Counted from the first letter of the stretch, positions 26,651-35,624 are shown. The stretch is 64,000 nucleotides of DNA from Arthrobacter sp. ov118 (GCF_900116495.1 NZ_FPAY01000008.1:124001-188000); one strand, 5' to 3'. Notes: generated from the sequence alone by a model not told the origin. A program made the numbers and translations.

Positions 26651-26816
26651 CACCGCTACTTTAGCCGACAGCGGCCCAATCGCCCTCGATTGCGCCCCAA
26701 TTGCGCCCTTCCGGCGCCCGGAACTGCAAGCAGATGTGGCGTTCGTCTCAAAACACGCGCAAATCCGTGCCGGGGCCGGTCAACAACGGGTTCCCAAATT
26801 GAATAAGCTGAGAGCG

Positions 26817-26834
26817 AAGCCTAGATTTAGGCTT
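26817..26834. promoter_or_regulatory. Inverted repeat in the sdhC leader
   Basis: AAGCCTA and TAGGCTT flank GATT to give an 18-bp inverted repeat, 84 bp upstream of sdhC. Actinobacterial sdh operons are commonly under iron and carbon control, so this is a candidate operator or leader stem. It does not match the DtxR/IdeR consensus well. Confidence 0.35.
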
Positions 26835-26917
26835 GAGCTTACGAGTGCTCTCGCAGCAGGCGTTCCCCCCGCGTGGATCCCATGCCAGCGCCGCTGTGTT
26901 GCAGGGAGGTTTATTCA

Positions 26918-27298
26918 GTGCCGACAAAACCAGCTGGCACCTTGTACCGCGGCCGTGAAGGCATGTGGTCCTGGGTTGGACACCGCATTACCGGTGTAGT
27001 GATTTTCTTCTTCTTGTTGGTCCACGTGCTGGACACCTCATTGGTGCGTGTGTCCCCCGAGGCCTACACCACCGTGATTGGTGCGTACAAGAACCCCCTC
27101 ATGGCCCTGGGGGAAACGGGCCTCGTCGCAGCGATCGTGTTCCACGCCTTCAACGGCCTGCGGATCATCGCCGTCGACTTCTGGAAGAAGGGTGCCAAGT
27201 ACCAGCGCCAGATGCTCTGGACGGTCCTGGGCCTTTGGGTCGTCGTCATGGCCGGCTTCGCCATCCGCCACCTGTCCCTCGCCCTTGGAGGTCACTAG
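26918..27298 (+). CDS. sdhC: Succinate dehydrogenase cytochrome b556 subunit
   Basis: The 126-residue membrane subunit has three hydrophobic segments and heme/quinone-site residues in SWVGHRITGVVIFFFLLVHV (split region 19-38) and VFHAFNGLRIIAVDF. GTG 26918 follows AGGGAGG by 8 nt. It anchors complex II and passes electrons to menaquinone. It is 2 nt upstream of sdhD. Confidence 0.95.
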   Translation: MPTKPAGTLYRGREGMWSWVGHRITGVVIFFFLLVHVLDTSLVRVSPEAYTTVIGAYKNPLMALGETGLVAAIVFHAFNGLRIIAVDFWKKGAKYQRQMLWTVLGLWVVVMAGFAIRHLSLALGGH

Positions 27299-27300
27299 CC

Positions 27301-27783
27301 ATGGATGCAACACAGATTCAAAGCCCGCGCGCTGCCAAGGTAGGCGCCGGACGCGTCGCCCCGCAGTACAACCGCAGCGGTAGCTCCAAGGGGAACTTCG
27401 AAATGTTCGCCTGGCTCTTCATGCGGCTTTCCGGCGTCGTTCTGGTGGTGCTGATCTTCGGCCACCTGGCCGTCAACCTACTGGTCGGCGAGGGCATCCA
27501 CGCGATCGACTTCGGCTTCGTGGCCGGCAAGTGGGCCGACCCGTTCTGGCAGGTCTGGGACCTGGCCATGCTGTGGCTCGCCATGCTGCACGGCACCAAC
27601 GGCGTCCGCACGATCATCAATGACTACGCCGAGAAGGATGCCACGCGCCTGTGGCTGAAGACCGTTCTCTACGCGGCCACGCTGGTCATCGTCGTCCTGG
27701 GCACCCTGGTCATCTTCACGTTCGATCCGTGCCCGGTCGCCAATGGCGTCCAGCTTCCCGGCGGCTTCTGCCCCGCGCCTTAA
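27301..27783 (+). CDS. sdhD: Succinate dehydrogenase hydrophobic membrane anchor
   Basis: The 160-residue subunit has three membrane segments (about 38-60, 85-105 and 118-142) with conserved MRLSGVVLVVLIFGHL and LHGTNGVRTIINDY. ATG 27301 is 2 nt after the sdhC stop; the longer frame back to 26965 is a shadow. It completes the membrane anchor of complex II. A GC-rich hairpin lies between it and sdhA. Confidence 0.95.
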   Translation: MDATQIQSPRAAKVGAGRVAPQYNRSGSSKGNFEMFAWLFMRLSGVVLVVLIFGHLAVNLLVGEGIHAIDFGFVAGKWADPFWQVWDLAMLWLAMLHGTNGVRTIINDYAEKDATRLWLKTVLYAATLVIVVLGTLVIFTFDPCPVANGVQLPGGFCPAP

Positions 27784-27811
27784 GGGCGTACGCCGTCACG
27801 GCGGGGCCGCC

Positions 27812-27852
27812 GCGGACCGCTGCCCCTGCGCGGGCAGGAGGCGGCGGTCCGC
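27812..27852 (+). other. Intercistronic hairpin between sdhD and sdhA
   Basis: Outer arms GCGGACCGC (27812-27820) and GCGGTCCGC (27844-27852) pair perfectly, and an inner stem TGCCC/GGGCA stacks inside. No U-tract follows, so it is more likely an mRNA processing or stability element, or a partial attenuator, than a terminator. sdhA starts 113 bp later. Confidence 0.65.
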
Positions 27853-27964
27853 CACGGCTATTGATCTTGCCTGTCGAGCGCAGGCGCAGATTGCACAAGA
27901 CTTCACCGGGCAGGCTCGGCCTGCCGGTGGGTTATAGAGAATTTTGAGAGAAAGAGCGTCTGGT

Positions 27965-29764
27965 ATGCAGGTCCATAAGTACGACGTCGTGATCGTCGGC
28001 GCCGGTGGCGCCGGGATGCGCGCGGCGATCGAATCAGGTCAGCGCGCCCGCACGGCAGTATTGACCAAGCTCTACCCCACGCGGTCCCACACGGGCGCGG
28101 CGCAGGGCGGCATGTGTGCGGCCCTGGCCAACGTCGAGGAAGACAACTGGGAGTGGCACACGTTCGACACCATCAAGGGCGGCGACTACCTGGTGGACCA
28201 GGACGCCGCCGAGGTCATGGCGAAGGAAGCGATCGACGCCGTCCTGGACCTGGAAAAGATGGGCCTGCCGTTCAACCGCACGCCCGAGGGCCGCATTGAC
28301 CAGCGCCGCTTCGGCGGCCACACCCGCGACCACGGCAAGGCACCGGTGCGCCGCGCCTGCTACGCCGCCGACCGCACGGGCCACATGATCCTCCAGACCC
28401 TGTACCAAAACTGCGTCAAGCACAACGTTGAGTTCTACAACGAGTACTACGTCCTGGACCTGCTGACCGTTGAGGAAGACGCCGTCCGCGAGGACGGCAC
28501 GGCCTACAAGCAGAAGCGCGTTGCCGGCGTCGTATCTTATGACCTCGCCTCCGGCGAACTGCACGTCTTCCAGGCCAAGTCCGTGGTGTTCGCCTCCGGC
28601 GGCGCGGGCAAGGTCTTCAAGACCACGTCCAACGCCCACACCCTCACCGGTGACGGCATGGGCATCGCCTTCCGGCGCGGCATCCCACTGGAGGACATGG
28701 AGTTCTTCCAGTTCCACCCGACCGGCCTCGCCGGCCTGGGCATCCTGCTTTCCGAGGCCGCCCGCGGCGAAGGCGCGATCCTACGTAACTCCGAGGGTGA
28801 GCGCTTCATGGAGCGTTACGCGCCCACCATCAAGGACCTCGCCCCGCGCGACATCGTGGCCCGTTCCATGGCCAACGAGGTCCGTGAGGGACGCGGTTGC
28901 GGCCCGAACAAGGACTACGTCCTCCTGGACCTGACCCACCTCGAGCCGGCGCACATTGACGCCAAGCTGCCGGACATCACCGAGTTCGCCCGCACCTACC
29001 TGGGTGTGGAGCCGTACACGGAGCCGGTGCCGGTGTTCCCCACGGCGCACTACGCCATGGGCGGCATCCCGACGAACATCAGCGCCGAGGTGCTCCAGGA
29101 CAACGACACCGTGGTCCCGGGCCTCTACGCCGCCGGCGAGGTCGCCTGCGTCTCCGTCCACGGCTCCAACCGCCTGGGCACGAACTCGCTGCTGGACATC
29201 AACGTCTTCGGCAAGCGCGCGGGCATCGCCGCCGCCGAATACGCCAAGACCGCGGACTTCGTGGAGCTCCCGGCCGATCCCGAGGCTTACACCCTGGACC
29301 TGCTGGACCACGTGCGCACCGCCAACGGCACCGAGAAGGTCGCTGCGATCCGCAAGGAACTGCAGGACACCATGGATGCCAACATGCAGGTGTTCCGCAC
29401 GGCCGAAACGCTGAACCAGGTCCTCAAGGACATTGCGTCCTTCGAGGAGCGGTACCAGCGCATCAGCGTCCAGGACAAGGGCAAGCGGTTCAACCTGGAC
29501 CTGCTCGAGGCCGTGGAGCTGGGCTTCCTGCTGGAGCTCGCCAAGGTCATGACCGTGGCGGCCCTGCACCGTGAAGAGTCCCGCGGCGGCCACTTCCGCG
29601 AGGACTTCCCCGAGCGCGACGACGAAAAATTCATGAAGCACTCCATGGCGTATAAGGATGAGCACGCCCCGGCCGATGGCTCTGCGGAGGCCATTGCCGG
29701 CATCCGGCTTGCCACCAAACCGGTGGTCTTTACGCGCTACGAGCCGATGGTGAGGAAGTACTAA
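27965..29764 (+). CDS. sdhA: Succinate dehydrogenase flavoprotein subunit
   Basis: The 599-residue subunit oxidises succinate to fumarate with covalently bound FAD. It begins with the FAD fold YDVVIVGAGGAGMRAAIE; the covalent-FAD histidine is in SHTGAAQGG, and the substrate-site and FAD motifs FGGHTRDHGKAPVRR and HGSNRLGTNSLLD are intact. ATG 27965 is preferred to TTG 27944 because it starts directly at the family N-terminus. It is 1 nt from sdhB. Confidence 0.97.
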   Translation: MQVHKYDVVIVGAGGAGMRAAIESGQRARTAVLTKLYPTRSHTGAAQGGMCAALANVEEDNWEWHTFDTIKGGDYLVDQDAAEVMAKEAIDAVLDLEKMGLPFNRTPEGRIDQRRFGGHTRDHGKAPVRRACYAADRTGHMILQTLYQNCVKHNVEFYNEYYVLDLLTVEEDAVREDGTAYKQKRVAGVVSYDLASGELHVFQAKSVVFASGGAGKVFKTTSNAHTLTGDGMGIAFRRGIPLEDMEFFQFHPTGLAGLGILLSEAARGEGAILRNSEGERFMERYAPTIKDLAPRDIVARSMANEVREGRGCGPNKDYVLLDLTHLEPAHIDAKLPDITEFARTYLGVEPYTEPVPVFPTAHYAMGGIPTNISAEVLQDNDTVVPGLYAAGEVACVSVHGSNRLGTNSLLDINVFGKRAGIAAAEYAKTADFVELPADPEAYTLDLLDHVRTANGTEKVAAIRKELQDTMDANMQVFRTAETLNQVLKDIASFEERYQRISVQDKGKRFNLDLLEAVELGFLLELAKVMTVAALHREESRGGHFREDFPERDDEKFMKHSMAYKDEHAPADGSAEAIAGIRLATKPVVFTRYEPMVRKY

Positions 29765-29765
29765 G

Positions 29766-30548
29766 ATGAGCGCTGAACTCGCTGAGCCAGCATCCAAGAT
29801 CGAACTGCCCGCCGGCGTCGGCGGGGGCGGGGAAATCCCGTCCTTCGACGTCACGCTGCGTGTGCGCCGCTACAACCCCGAGGTCTCCGAGGACGCCACA
29901 TGGGATGACTTCAAGGTCACCATGTACGGCACCGACCGCGTGCTCGACGCCCTGCACAAGATCAAGTGGGAGATCGACGGCAGTGTCTCGTTCCGCCGCT
30001 CCTGCGCCCACGGCGTCTGCGGCTCCGATGCCATGCGCATCAACGGCCGCAACCGCCTGGCCTGCAAGACCCTGCTGAAGGACCTGGACACGTCCAAGCC
30101 CATCACGGTCGAGCCGATCAAGGGCCTGCCGGTAGAGAAGGACCTGATCGTGGACATGGAGCCGTTCTTCCAGTCCTTCCGCGAAGTCATGCCCTTCCTG
30201 ATCAACCGCGGCCACGAGCCCACCAAGGAACGCCTGCAGTCCGCCGAGGACCGCGAGCGGTTCGACGACACCACCAAGTGCATCCTCTGCGCCGCGTGCA
30301 CCTCGTCCTGCCCGGTGTTCTGGACCGACGGCCAGTACTTCGGCCCGGCGGCAATCGTCAACGCCCACCGCTTCATCTTCGATTCCCGCGATGACGCCGG
30401 CGACATGCGCCTGGAGATCCTCAACGACAAGGAAGGCGTGTGGCGCTGCCGCACCACCTTCAACTGCTCGGAGGCCTGCCCGCGCGGCATCCAGGTCACC
30501 AAGGCCATCGCCGAGGTCAAGCAGGCCATCCTGGCCCGCAAGATCTAG
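29766..30548 (+). CDS. sdhB: Succinate dehydrogenase iron-sulfur subunit
   Basis: The 260-residue subunit carries the three clusters of complex II. RRSCAHGVCGSDAM with LACKTL ligates 2Fe-2S, CILCAACTSSCPVFW ligates 4Fe-4S and CSEACPRGIQV with nearby Cys ligates 3Fe-4S. It links the flavoprotein to the quinone site in SdhCD. It is the last gene of the operon and is followed by a strong hairpin. Confidence 0.97.
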   Translation: MSAELAEPASKIELPAGVGGGGEIPSFDVTLRVRRYNPEVSEDATWDDFKVTMYGTDRVLDALHKIKWEIDGSVSFRRSCAHGVCGSDAMRINGRNRLACKTLLKDLDTSKPITVEPIKGLPVEKDLIVDMEPFFQSFREVMPFLINRGHEPTKERLQSAEDRERFDDTTKCILCAACTSSCPVFWTDGQYFGPAAIVNAHRFIFDSRDDAGDMRLEILNDKEGVWRCRTTFNCSEACPRGIQVTKAIAEVKQAILARKI

Positions 30549-30574
30549 GGCCCGCAGGATAGCTCACGAAATAC

Positions 30575-30625
30575 CGACGACGGCGCCTCTCACCTTGGGT
30601 GGGGGCGCCGTCGTCGTCTTCCCGC
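30575..30625 (+). terminator. Terminator of the sdh operon
   Basis: Arms CGACGACGGCGCC (30575-30587) and GGCGCCGTCGTCG (30604-30616) form a perfect 13-bp stem with a 16-nt loop, followed by TCTTCCC. The U-tract is weak, as is common in high-GC actinobacteria. It separates sdhB from the hydrolase gene. Confidence 0.75.
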
Positions 30626-30644
30626 TCACACGAAAGGGGACACC

Positions 30645-31409
30645 GTGTCCCGCTCAGAAAAAGTCTCCTTCCGGGGTTCCACCGGCGAACTGCTCTCCGG
30701 CGTCGTGGACGTCCCCGAAGGCCCGGTGAAGGGCTGGGGCGTGTTCTCCCACGGCTTCACCCTGGGCAAGGACAGCCCGTCGGCGTCACGGATGTGCAAG
30801 GCCCTCGCCGACAACGGGGTGGGCATGCTCCGGTTCGACAACCTGGGCCTCGGCGAATCCGCGGGAATGTGGTCCGAGGGGTCCTTCAGCCACAAGGTGG
30901 CCGACACCGTCAAGGCCGCCGAATTCATGCGGGACTCGGACCGGCGCGTGTCCTTGCTCGTGGGCCACTCCTTCGGCGGCGCGGCTGTCCTGTCCGCCGC
31001 ACGGCAGATCCCCGAGCTCAAGGCCGTTGCCACGGTGGGCGCACCTTTCTCACCCAAGCATGTGGCCCACGTCTTTGACGCGGCGCTGGACCGGATCCTG
31101 AGCGAGGGAAGCGCGGAGGTGGATCTGGGCGGCAAGCGCGTCCAGATCCGGCGGCACTTCGTCGAGGACCTGGAAAACGCGGACCTGACCGACTGCATCC
31201 GGCAGCTGCACAGGCCGCTGATGGTGCTGCACTCCCCCACGGACAACACGGTGGGGATCGAAAACGCCAGCACGATCTTTCAGACGGCACGCCACCCGCG
31301 CAGCTTCGTCTCGCTGGAGGGCAGCGACCACCTCCTCACGGGCAAGGGCCAGGCCGCCCGTGCCGCGAAGATCATCTCGGCGTGGGCCGACCAGTACCTC
31401 GACGCCTGA
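30645..31409 (+). CDS. Alpha/beta hydrolase (OsmC-fusion type, without the OsmC half)
   Basis: The 254-residue enzyme has the nucleophile elbow GHSFGG (Ser109), an N-terminal VFSHGFTLGKDSPSASRM and FDNLGLGESAG, and a late SDHLLTG with the probable catalytic His. This matches the hydrolase half of bifunctional alpha/beta hydrolase/OsmC proteins; here the frame stops after the hydrolase and no OsmC domain follows. GTG 30645 has AAAGGGG upstream. Its last 38 bp overlap the convergent YihY gene. Substrate unknown. Confidence 0.85.
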   Translation: MSRSEKVSFRGSTGELLSGVVDVPEGPVKGWGVFSHGFTLGKDSPSASRMCKALADNGVGMLRFDNLGLGESAGMWSEGSFSHKVADTVKAAEFMRDSDRRVSLLVGHSFGGAAVLSAARQIPELKAVATVGAPFSPKHVAHVFDAALDRILSEGSAEVDLGGKRVQIRRHFVEDLENADLTDCIRQLHRPLMVLHSPTDNTVGIENASTIFQTARHPRSFVSLEGSDHLLTGKGQAARAAKIISAWADQYLDA

Positions 31410-32574
31410 ACGCGGCGGACAGCGGCTTGCGGCGCGGCCCGGGCTCGACCGGCGTCTTGCCCGGCTGGACGTGCCGGGCGCCCCAGCCGGTGGTCGTGGC
31501 GGCCGGCTGGGTCTTGAGGTCCTCCTCGCGGATCGCCACCCAGGCGGCGCAGACCACGTAAACCTGGCTGACCAGGTTGAACCAGATCAGCAGGCCGATG
31601 ATGATGGCGAAGGGCGCCAGGATGGGGTTCTTGCCCGCACTGGCCAGCAGCTGGGTGCTGAAGATCTGCAGGACGGTGGTGCCCACCGCGGCCAGGATTG
31701 TTCCTTCCAGCAAGGACCGCCGGGCCGGTTTCAGCCCCGCGGCCACCCGGTACATGATCAAAGCCGTACCCCAGCCCAGCAGCAGGGGCACAACGATGGT
31801 GATGGAGGTTGTCAGGGGCCCGGCCACCGCCGGATCGAGGCTCAGCTGTTCGGTCACCCACCCCGCCGCCGTGCCGAACACAAGGGAGACTGCGGAGCTG
31901 ACCACCAGGGCCACCCCCAACAGGATCAGGGTGCCGACGTCGCGCAGTATCTGCAGCACCGGATTGAGCCCCAGCGGGCCGAGCTGCATCATGCTGCGCG
32001 TACCGTCGCGGACGCCGCTGATCCAGCCCAGGGAGGTGAACACCGTTACGGCGGCGGCGATCAGGGCCGCCCAGCCCAGGCTGGCGGGGTTCAGCAGCTC
32101 ATAGGGGTCAACCAGCCCTTCGCTGCCGTTGACCTTCAGGAGGCCGGGCGCTGTCGCGGCCACACTCTTGATGATCTGGTCCAGCAGGGCAGGGTGCCCG
32201 CTAAGGACCAGGCCGGCCACGGACAAGCCGGTGGCCAGCAGGCCGGTGATGGAGAAGAACATCCGGAACCCGATGCCGGCACTCATCAGCGGCCCGCGTT
32301 GAAGGTTGTAGTGCGTGAAGGCCCGCACCGGCAGCAACAGGTTCACCCGGGCCACCAGCCACGGCACCATCGCCATCAGCGACGCAATACCTCCGCCGGA
32401 GCGTCGGGACCTGCCCCAGTCCACCCTCTTGCGGATGACTTCGAGTTTCAGCCCGGCCAGGTCGGTGGGTAGGGGTGGCTTAGCGGGCGCCTGCGGTGCC
32501 GTCCTGGCCCCTGTCGCCGTCAGGTTTGGTCCCAAAGTCAAGCTCTTCCCGTAGGTGCCAGATGCCGTTGTCAT
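31372..32574 (-). CDS. YihY/BrkB family inner membrane protein
   Basis: The 400-residue protein has about six membrane segments with YihY signatures RGPLMSAGIGFRMFFSITGLL (in 105-125), TSLGWISGVRDGTRSMMQL and LLIWFNLVSQVYVVCAAWVA. The C-terminal 50 residues are basic and Pro-rich. ATG 32574 makes a 95-bp overlap with the upstream 2'-5' ligase gene, which is unusual; an internal GTG (VDWGRS, near 32424) would avoid it, so the true start is open. The family function is not settled. Its 3' end overlaps the convergent hydrolase by 38 bp. Confidence 0.85.
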   Translation of the reverse strand: MTTASGTYGKSLTLGPNLTATGARTAPQAPAKPPLPTDLAGLKLEVIRKRVDWGRSRRSGGGIASLMAMVPWLVARVNLLLPVRAFTHYNLQRGPLMSAGIGFRMFFSITGLLATGLSVAGLVLSGHPALLDQIIKSVAATAPGLLKVNGSEGLVDPYELLNPASLGWAALIAAAVTVFTSLGWISGVRDGTRSMMQLGPLGLNPVLQILRDVGTLILLGVALVVSSAVSLVFGTAAGWVTEQLSLDPAVAGPLTTSITIVVPLLLGWGTALIMYRVAAGLKPARRSLLEGTILAAVGTTVLQIFSTQLLASAGKNPILAPFAIIIGLLIWFNLVSQVYVVCAAWVAIREEDLKTQPAATTTGWGARHVQPGKTPVEPGPRRKPLSAAFRRRGTGRPTPR

Positions 32575-33094
32575 CGTGCTCGTAGAGTCCCATGCTAGCC
32601 ACCGGGAACGTGGCCCTATAGTCCTTGAGCGCTGTTTCGGCCTCGTCCAGGCTTTCGGGGGCGACGTCGTGGGCCACGGTGACGTGCGGGTGGTACCCGA
32701 ACGGCAGCTCCCGCTCGAGGGGGCCGGTCTGCAGCTGGCGGTGCAGGTTGACGCATTCGCCGAAGCCGTCCTCCACGTTCAGGAACACCACCGGGGACAC
32801 CGGCCGGAAAGACCCGGTGCCTGCGATGGTCACCATGAAGGGCTCCTGCCGGCGTGCCACGTCCCGGACATGCCTGCGGGTTGCTTCCCAGTCCTGCGTC
32901 ATGGTGGTGGTCACCAGCGTGATGTGGGCCGGGACGACGGCGGCCATCGGGTCCCCGAAGGAGGCGCGCCAGCGCTGGAGCTCCTCGGCGATGTCTGCCG
33001 GGAACCTCAGGATCACACCAGTGCTGATGCCTTCGCTGCGTGCCTGCCCGTTTGACGTGGCGGCTTTCGCGTTGACTTTGCTGATGGGGGCCAT
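32480..33094 (-). CDS. 2'-5' RNA ligase family protein
   Basis: The 204-residue protein has the two HxT motifs of the 2H phosphoesterase superfamily, AHITLV and PHVTVAH, about 75 residues apart. Members hydrolyse cyclic phosphodiesters or act on RNA ends; the physiological substrate is unknown. ATG 33094 begins 4 bp after the trpS stop; the longer frame overlaps trpS. Probably cotranscribed with trpS and YihY. Confidence 0.85.
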   Translation of the reverse strand: MAPISKVNAKAATSNGQARSEGISTGVILRFPADIAEELQRWRASFGDPMAAVVPAHITLVTTTMTQDWEATRRHVRDVARRQEPFMVTIAGTGSFRPVSPVVFLNVEDGFGECVNLHRQLQTGPLERELPFGYHPHVTVAHDVAPESLDEAETALKDYRATFPVASMGLYEHDDNGIWHLREELDFGTKPDGDRGQDGTAGAR

Positions 33095-33098
33095 GGAC

Positions 33099-34193
33099 CT
33101 AGCGGACTCCCTGGGCTCCGGCGTACGGCAGGAAACCCACCTTGGCGTAGACATCGCGCAGGGTCACCGAGGCGATCTCCCTGGCCTTGTCCGCGCCGAC
33201 GGCCAGCAGCCGGTCCAGTTCCGCAGGATCGTCCAGCAGTTCATTGGCGCGGTTGCGGATCGGGGTCAGGTGCTCGGCGACCACCTCGGCAAGGTCCACC
33301 TTGAGGTGGCCGTACATCTTGCCCTCGTAGGCGGCGACAAGGGCGTCGACGCTCTGGCCGCTGATCGCCGAGTAGATGGTCAGCAGGTTGGACACGCCCG
33401 GCTTCGCCTCACGGTCGAACCGGATTTCGGTCTCCGCATCCGTTACGGCCGACTTGATTCGTTTGGCGGTGACTTTGGGATCATCGAGCAGGTTGATCAG
33501 ACCCGCCGGTGACTCCGCCGATTTCGACATCTTGGCCGTGGGGTGCTGCAGATCGTAGATCTTCGCCGATTCCTTCTGGATGAAGGGCTGCGGGACGGTG
33601 AACGTCTGGCCGAAACGGGAGTTGAACCGCTGGGCCAGGTCGCGGCTCAGTTCCACGTGCTGGCGCTGGTCCTCGCCCACGGGGACACCGTGCGGCTGGT
33701 ACAGCAGGATGTCCGCGGCCTGTAGGACAGGGTAGGTGAACAGCCCGACGCTGGCGTGCTCCGAGCCCTGTTTGTGGGCCTTGTCCTTGAACTGGGTCAT
33801 CCGGGACGCCTCGCCGAATCCCGTAATGCAGTTCAGGACCCACGCCAACTGGGCGTGCTCCGGCACCTGGGACTGGACGAACAGCGTGCACTTGTCCACG
33901 TCCACGCCGCCGGCAATGTACTGCGCGGCCGTCACCCGGGTGCGGTGGGCCAGCTCGGCGGGATCCTGCGGAACAGTGATCGCGTGCAAATCGGGGATGA
34001 AGAAGACGGCGTCGTACTCGTCCTGCATCCGGACCCAGTTCACGAGGGCGCCGAGGTAATTGCCCAAGTGCAGGGAATCGGCGGAGGGCTGCATGCCGGA
34101 GAGGATGCGGTGCCGGGCTCCGGTGGTCGCCGGAGCGGCCTTCGCAGCGTCCGGGGCGACGCCGGCGTCGGTCACAGTGGAAGTCGTGGTCAT
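33099..34193 (-). CDS. trpS: Tryptophanyl-tRNA synthetase
   Basis: The 364-residue class I synthetase has the HIGH-type motif HLGN (42-45, in DSLHLGNYLGAL) and the KMSKS motif intact (about 225-229). GEDQRQHVELSRDLAQRFN is the tryptophan and ATP pocket. ATG 34193 follows GAGG by 9 nt and is preferred to the upstream TTG at 34208. It charges tRNA-Trp. It follows xth by 17 bp. Confidence 0.96.
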   Translation of the reverse strand: MTTTSTVTDAGVAPDAAKAAPATTGARHRILSGMQPSADSLHLGNYLGALVNWVRMQDEYDAVFFIPDLHAITVPQDPAELAHRTRVTAAQYIAGGVDVDKCTLFVQSQVPEHAQLAWVLNCITGFGEASRMTQFKDKAHKQGSEHASVGLFTYPVLQAADILLYQPHGVPVGEDQRQHVELSRDLAQRFNSRFGQTFTVPQPFIQKESAKIYDLQHPTAKMSKSAESPAGLINLLDDPKVTAKRIKSAVTDAETEIRFDREAKPGVSNLLTIYSAISGQSVDALVAAYEGKMYGHLKVDLAEVVAEHLTPIRNRANELLDDPAELDRLLAVGADKAREIASVTLRDVYAKVGFLPYAGAQGVR

Positions 34194-34210
34194 TCGTGGA
34201 AGCCTCAAAA

Positions 34211-35053
34211 CTAGAGCCGGTAGTCCACTACCAGCGGGGCGTGGTCGGAGAAGCGGGTGTCCCAGGACAGTGCCCGGTCAACAACGGCAGACACTGCGGC
34301 AGCAGCGAGAGCAGGCGTGGCCATGTGGTAATCGATGCGCCAGCCGGTGTCATTGTCGAAGGCCTGACCCCGTTGCGACCACCAAGTGTAGGGGCCGTCG
34401 ACGTTACCCGCCAGGCCCCTGTGAACATCCTTCCAGCCGATTTCGCCGCCGAAGAAGCGGTCAAAATAAGCCCTCTCCTCCGGCAGGAAGCCGGCACGTT
34501 TGACGTTGCCCTTCCAGTTCTTGATGTCCAGCTCCGTGTGGCCGACATTGAGGTCGCCCACCACGAGCGCGTGGTCACTGTGCTTGGCGAGCTCGGGCAG
34601 GCGCGTGGTCATGACGTCCAGGAAACGGAACTTGTCGTCCTGCTTGGGGGTGCCGGCCTCGCCGGAGTGGACGTAGGCGCTGGCGACGGTCAGCTGGGAG
34701 GCCTGCCCTTCGGTGTCCCGCACGATGTAGTCGGCCTCGACCCAGCGTCCGGTCGTGGCGAAGTAGTCCTCCCCGATGCCTACGCGGGTGGCAAGCGGCT
34801 CTTCGCGGGACGCAATGGCAACGCCGGCCCGGCCCTTGGCTTCCGCCTCGGCGTGCAGGATGTACCAGCCCTCGCCGAGCAGCTCCTGGACCACCGCATC
34901 AGGGGCGCGGACCTCCTGCAGGCACAGGATGTCGACTTCGCGTGGCTCCAGCCACTCCGCCATGCCCTTCTTGTAGGCAGCGCGGAGGCCGTTGACGTTG
35001 ACCGATGCGATGCGAAGGTGGTCCTTCTTCAATGCCGAGCTCACCCGATCCAC
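34211..35053 (-). CDS. xth: Exodeoxyribonuclease III
   Basis: The 280-residue Mg-dependent enzyme is a 3'-5' exonuclease and AP endonuclease of base-excision repair. Motifs are RIASVNVNGLRAAYKKG, DILCLQEVRA (catalytic Glu), LVVGDLNVGHTELDI and FSDHAPLVVDY (catalytic His). GTG 35053 is the first start; an in-frame GTG nine nucleotides later is an alternative. It starts 1 bp after the stop of the upstream membrane-protein gene, so the genes are probably coupled. Confidence 0.95.
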   Translation of the reverse strand: MDRVSSALKKDHLRIASVNVNGLRAAYKKGMAEWLEPREVDILCLQEVRAPDAVVQELLGEGWYILHAEAEAKGRAGVAIASREEPLATRVGIGEDYFATTGRWVEADYIVRDTEGQASQLTVASAYVHSGEAGTPKQDDKFRFLDVMTTRLPELAKHSDHALVVGDLNVGHTELDIKNWKGNVKRAGFLPEERAYFDRFFGGEIGWKDVHRGLAGNVDGPYTWWSQRGQAFDNDTGWRIDYHMATPALAAAAVSAVVDRALSWDTRFSDHAPLVVDYRL

Positions 35054-35054
35054 T

Positions 35055-35624
35055 CTAGTCGATGATGGTTCCGGCGACGGGTTCGCTGCCGCCGTCGGAG
35101 GATTTGATCATGTCCCGGGCGTTGGTCGCGGTGATTTCAATCGTCTCCAGGGCCCGGCGGATCGTGTCCTGGTCCGCGGCATCGCCCTTGGCCCGTTCCT
35201 GGTCCACGACGCGGATCTGGACCTGGACGATCTTGAAGGAGTGGTCGAGCTTCATGTCGCGGACGCTGTCCGCTTCGCGGCGTTCGCTGATCAGGCGGGT
35301 GCCGCCGTGGTCCACGCTGCTCGACGACGGCGCGCGCCCGGCGGCGGCGTTGAAGGCGTTCTGCGCCTCGTCGAGCCTGGCTCCGGCCTTCTTGGCAGCC
35401 TTCTGGATGCTGAACACCACAAACGCAGCCAGCGCCAGCCAGAAGCCGGCGATGATCGCCACGACCCAGCCGACGACGTCGTTCTGGTTGGCCGCGAAGA
35501 TCACGGCCACGACGAACGCGATGATGAAGACCAGCATGCCCGGCCCGCTGATGCGGAACATGGAGAACCGGCCGGCGGCCGAGGTGGGGTTGGACGTGGA
35601 GGCGGAGCTACCCAGAGATTGCAT
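35055..35624 (-). CDS. Hypothetical two-TM membrane protein
   Basis: The 189-residue protein has a Ser-rich N-terminus, two closely spaced hydrophobic segments (about 28-46 and 52-72) and a charged C-terminal domain rich in Asp, Arg and Glu (75-189) that should lie in the cytoplasm. No motif is recognised. ATG 35624 is chosen because the upstream extension is Arg/Pro-rich non-coding style. It is the first gene of the xth-trpS-ligase-YihY string and abuts the 162-bp repeat array. Confidence 0.8.
   Translation of the reverse strand: MQSLGSSASTSNPTSAAGRFSMFRISGPGMLVFIIAFVVAVIFAANQNDVVGWVVAIIAGFWLALAAFVVFSIQKAAKKAGARLDEAQNAFNAAAGRAPSSSSVDHGGTRLISERREADSVRDMKLDHSFKIVQVQIRVVDQERAKGDAADQDTIRRALETIEITATNARDMIKSSDGGSEPVAGTIID

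Noticed and set aside
26817..26850. DtxR/IdeR iron box upstream of sdhC
   Set aside because: Only the TTAGG half resembles the 19-bp consensus; the second half does not match. It was kept only as an unassigned inverted repeat.
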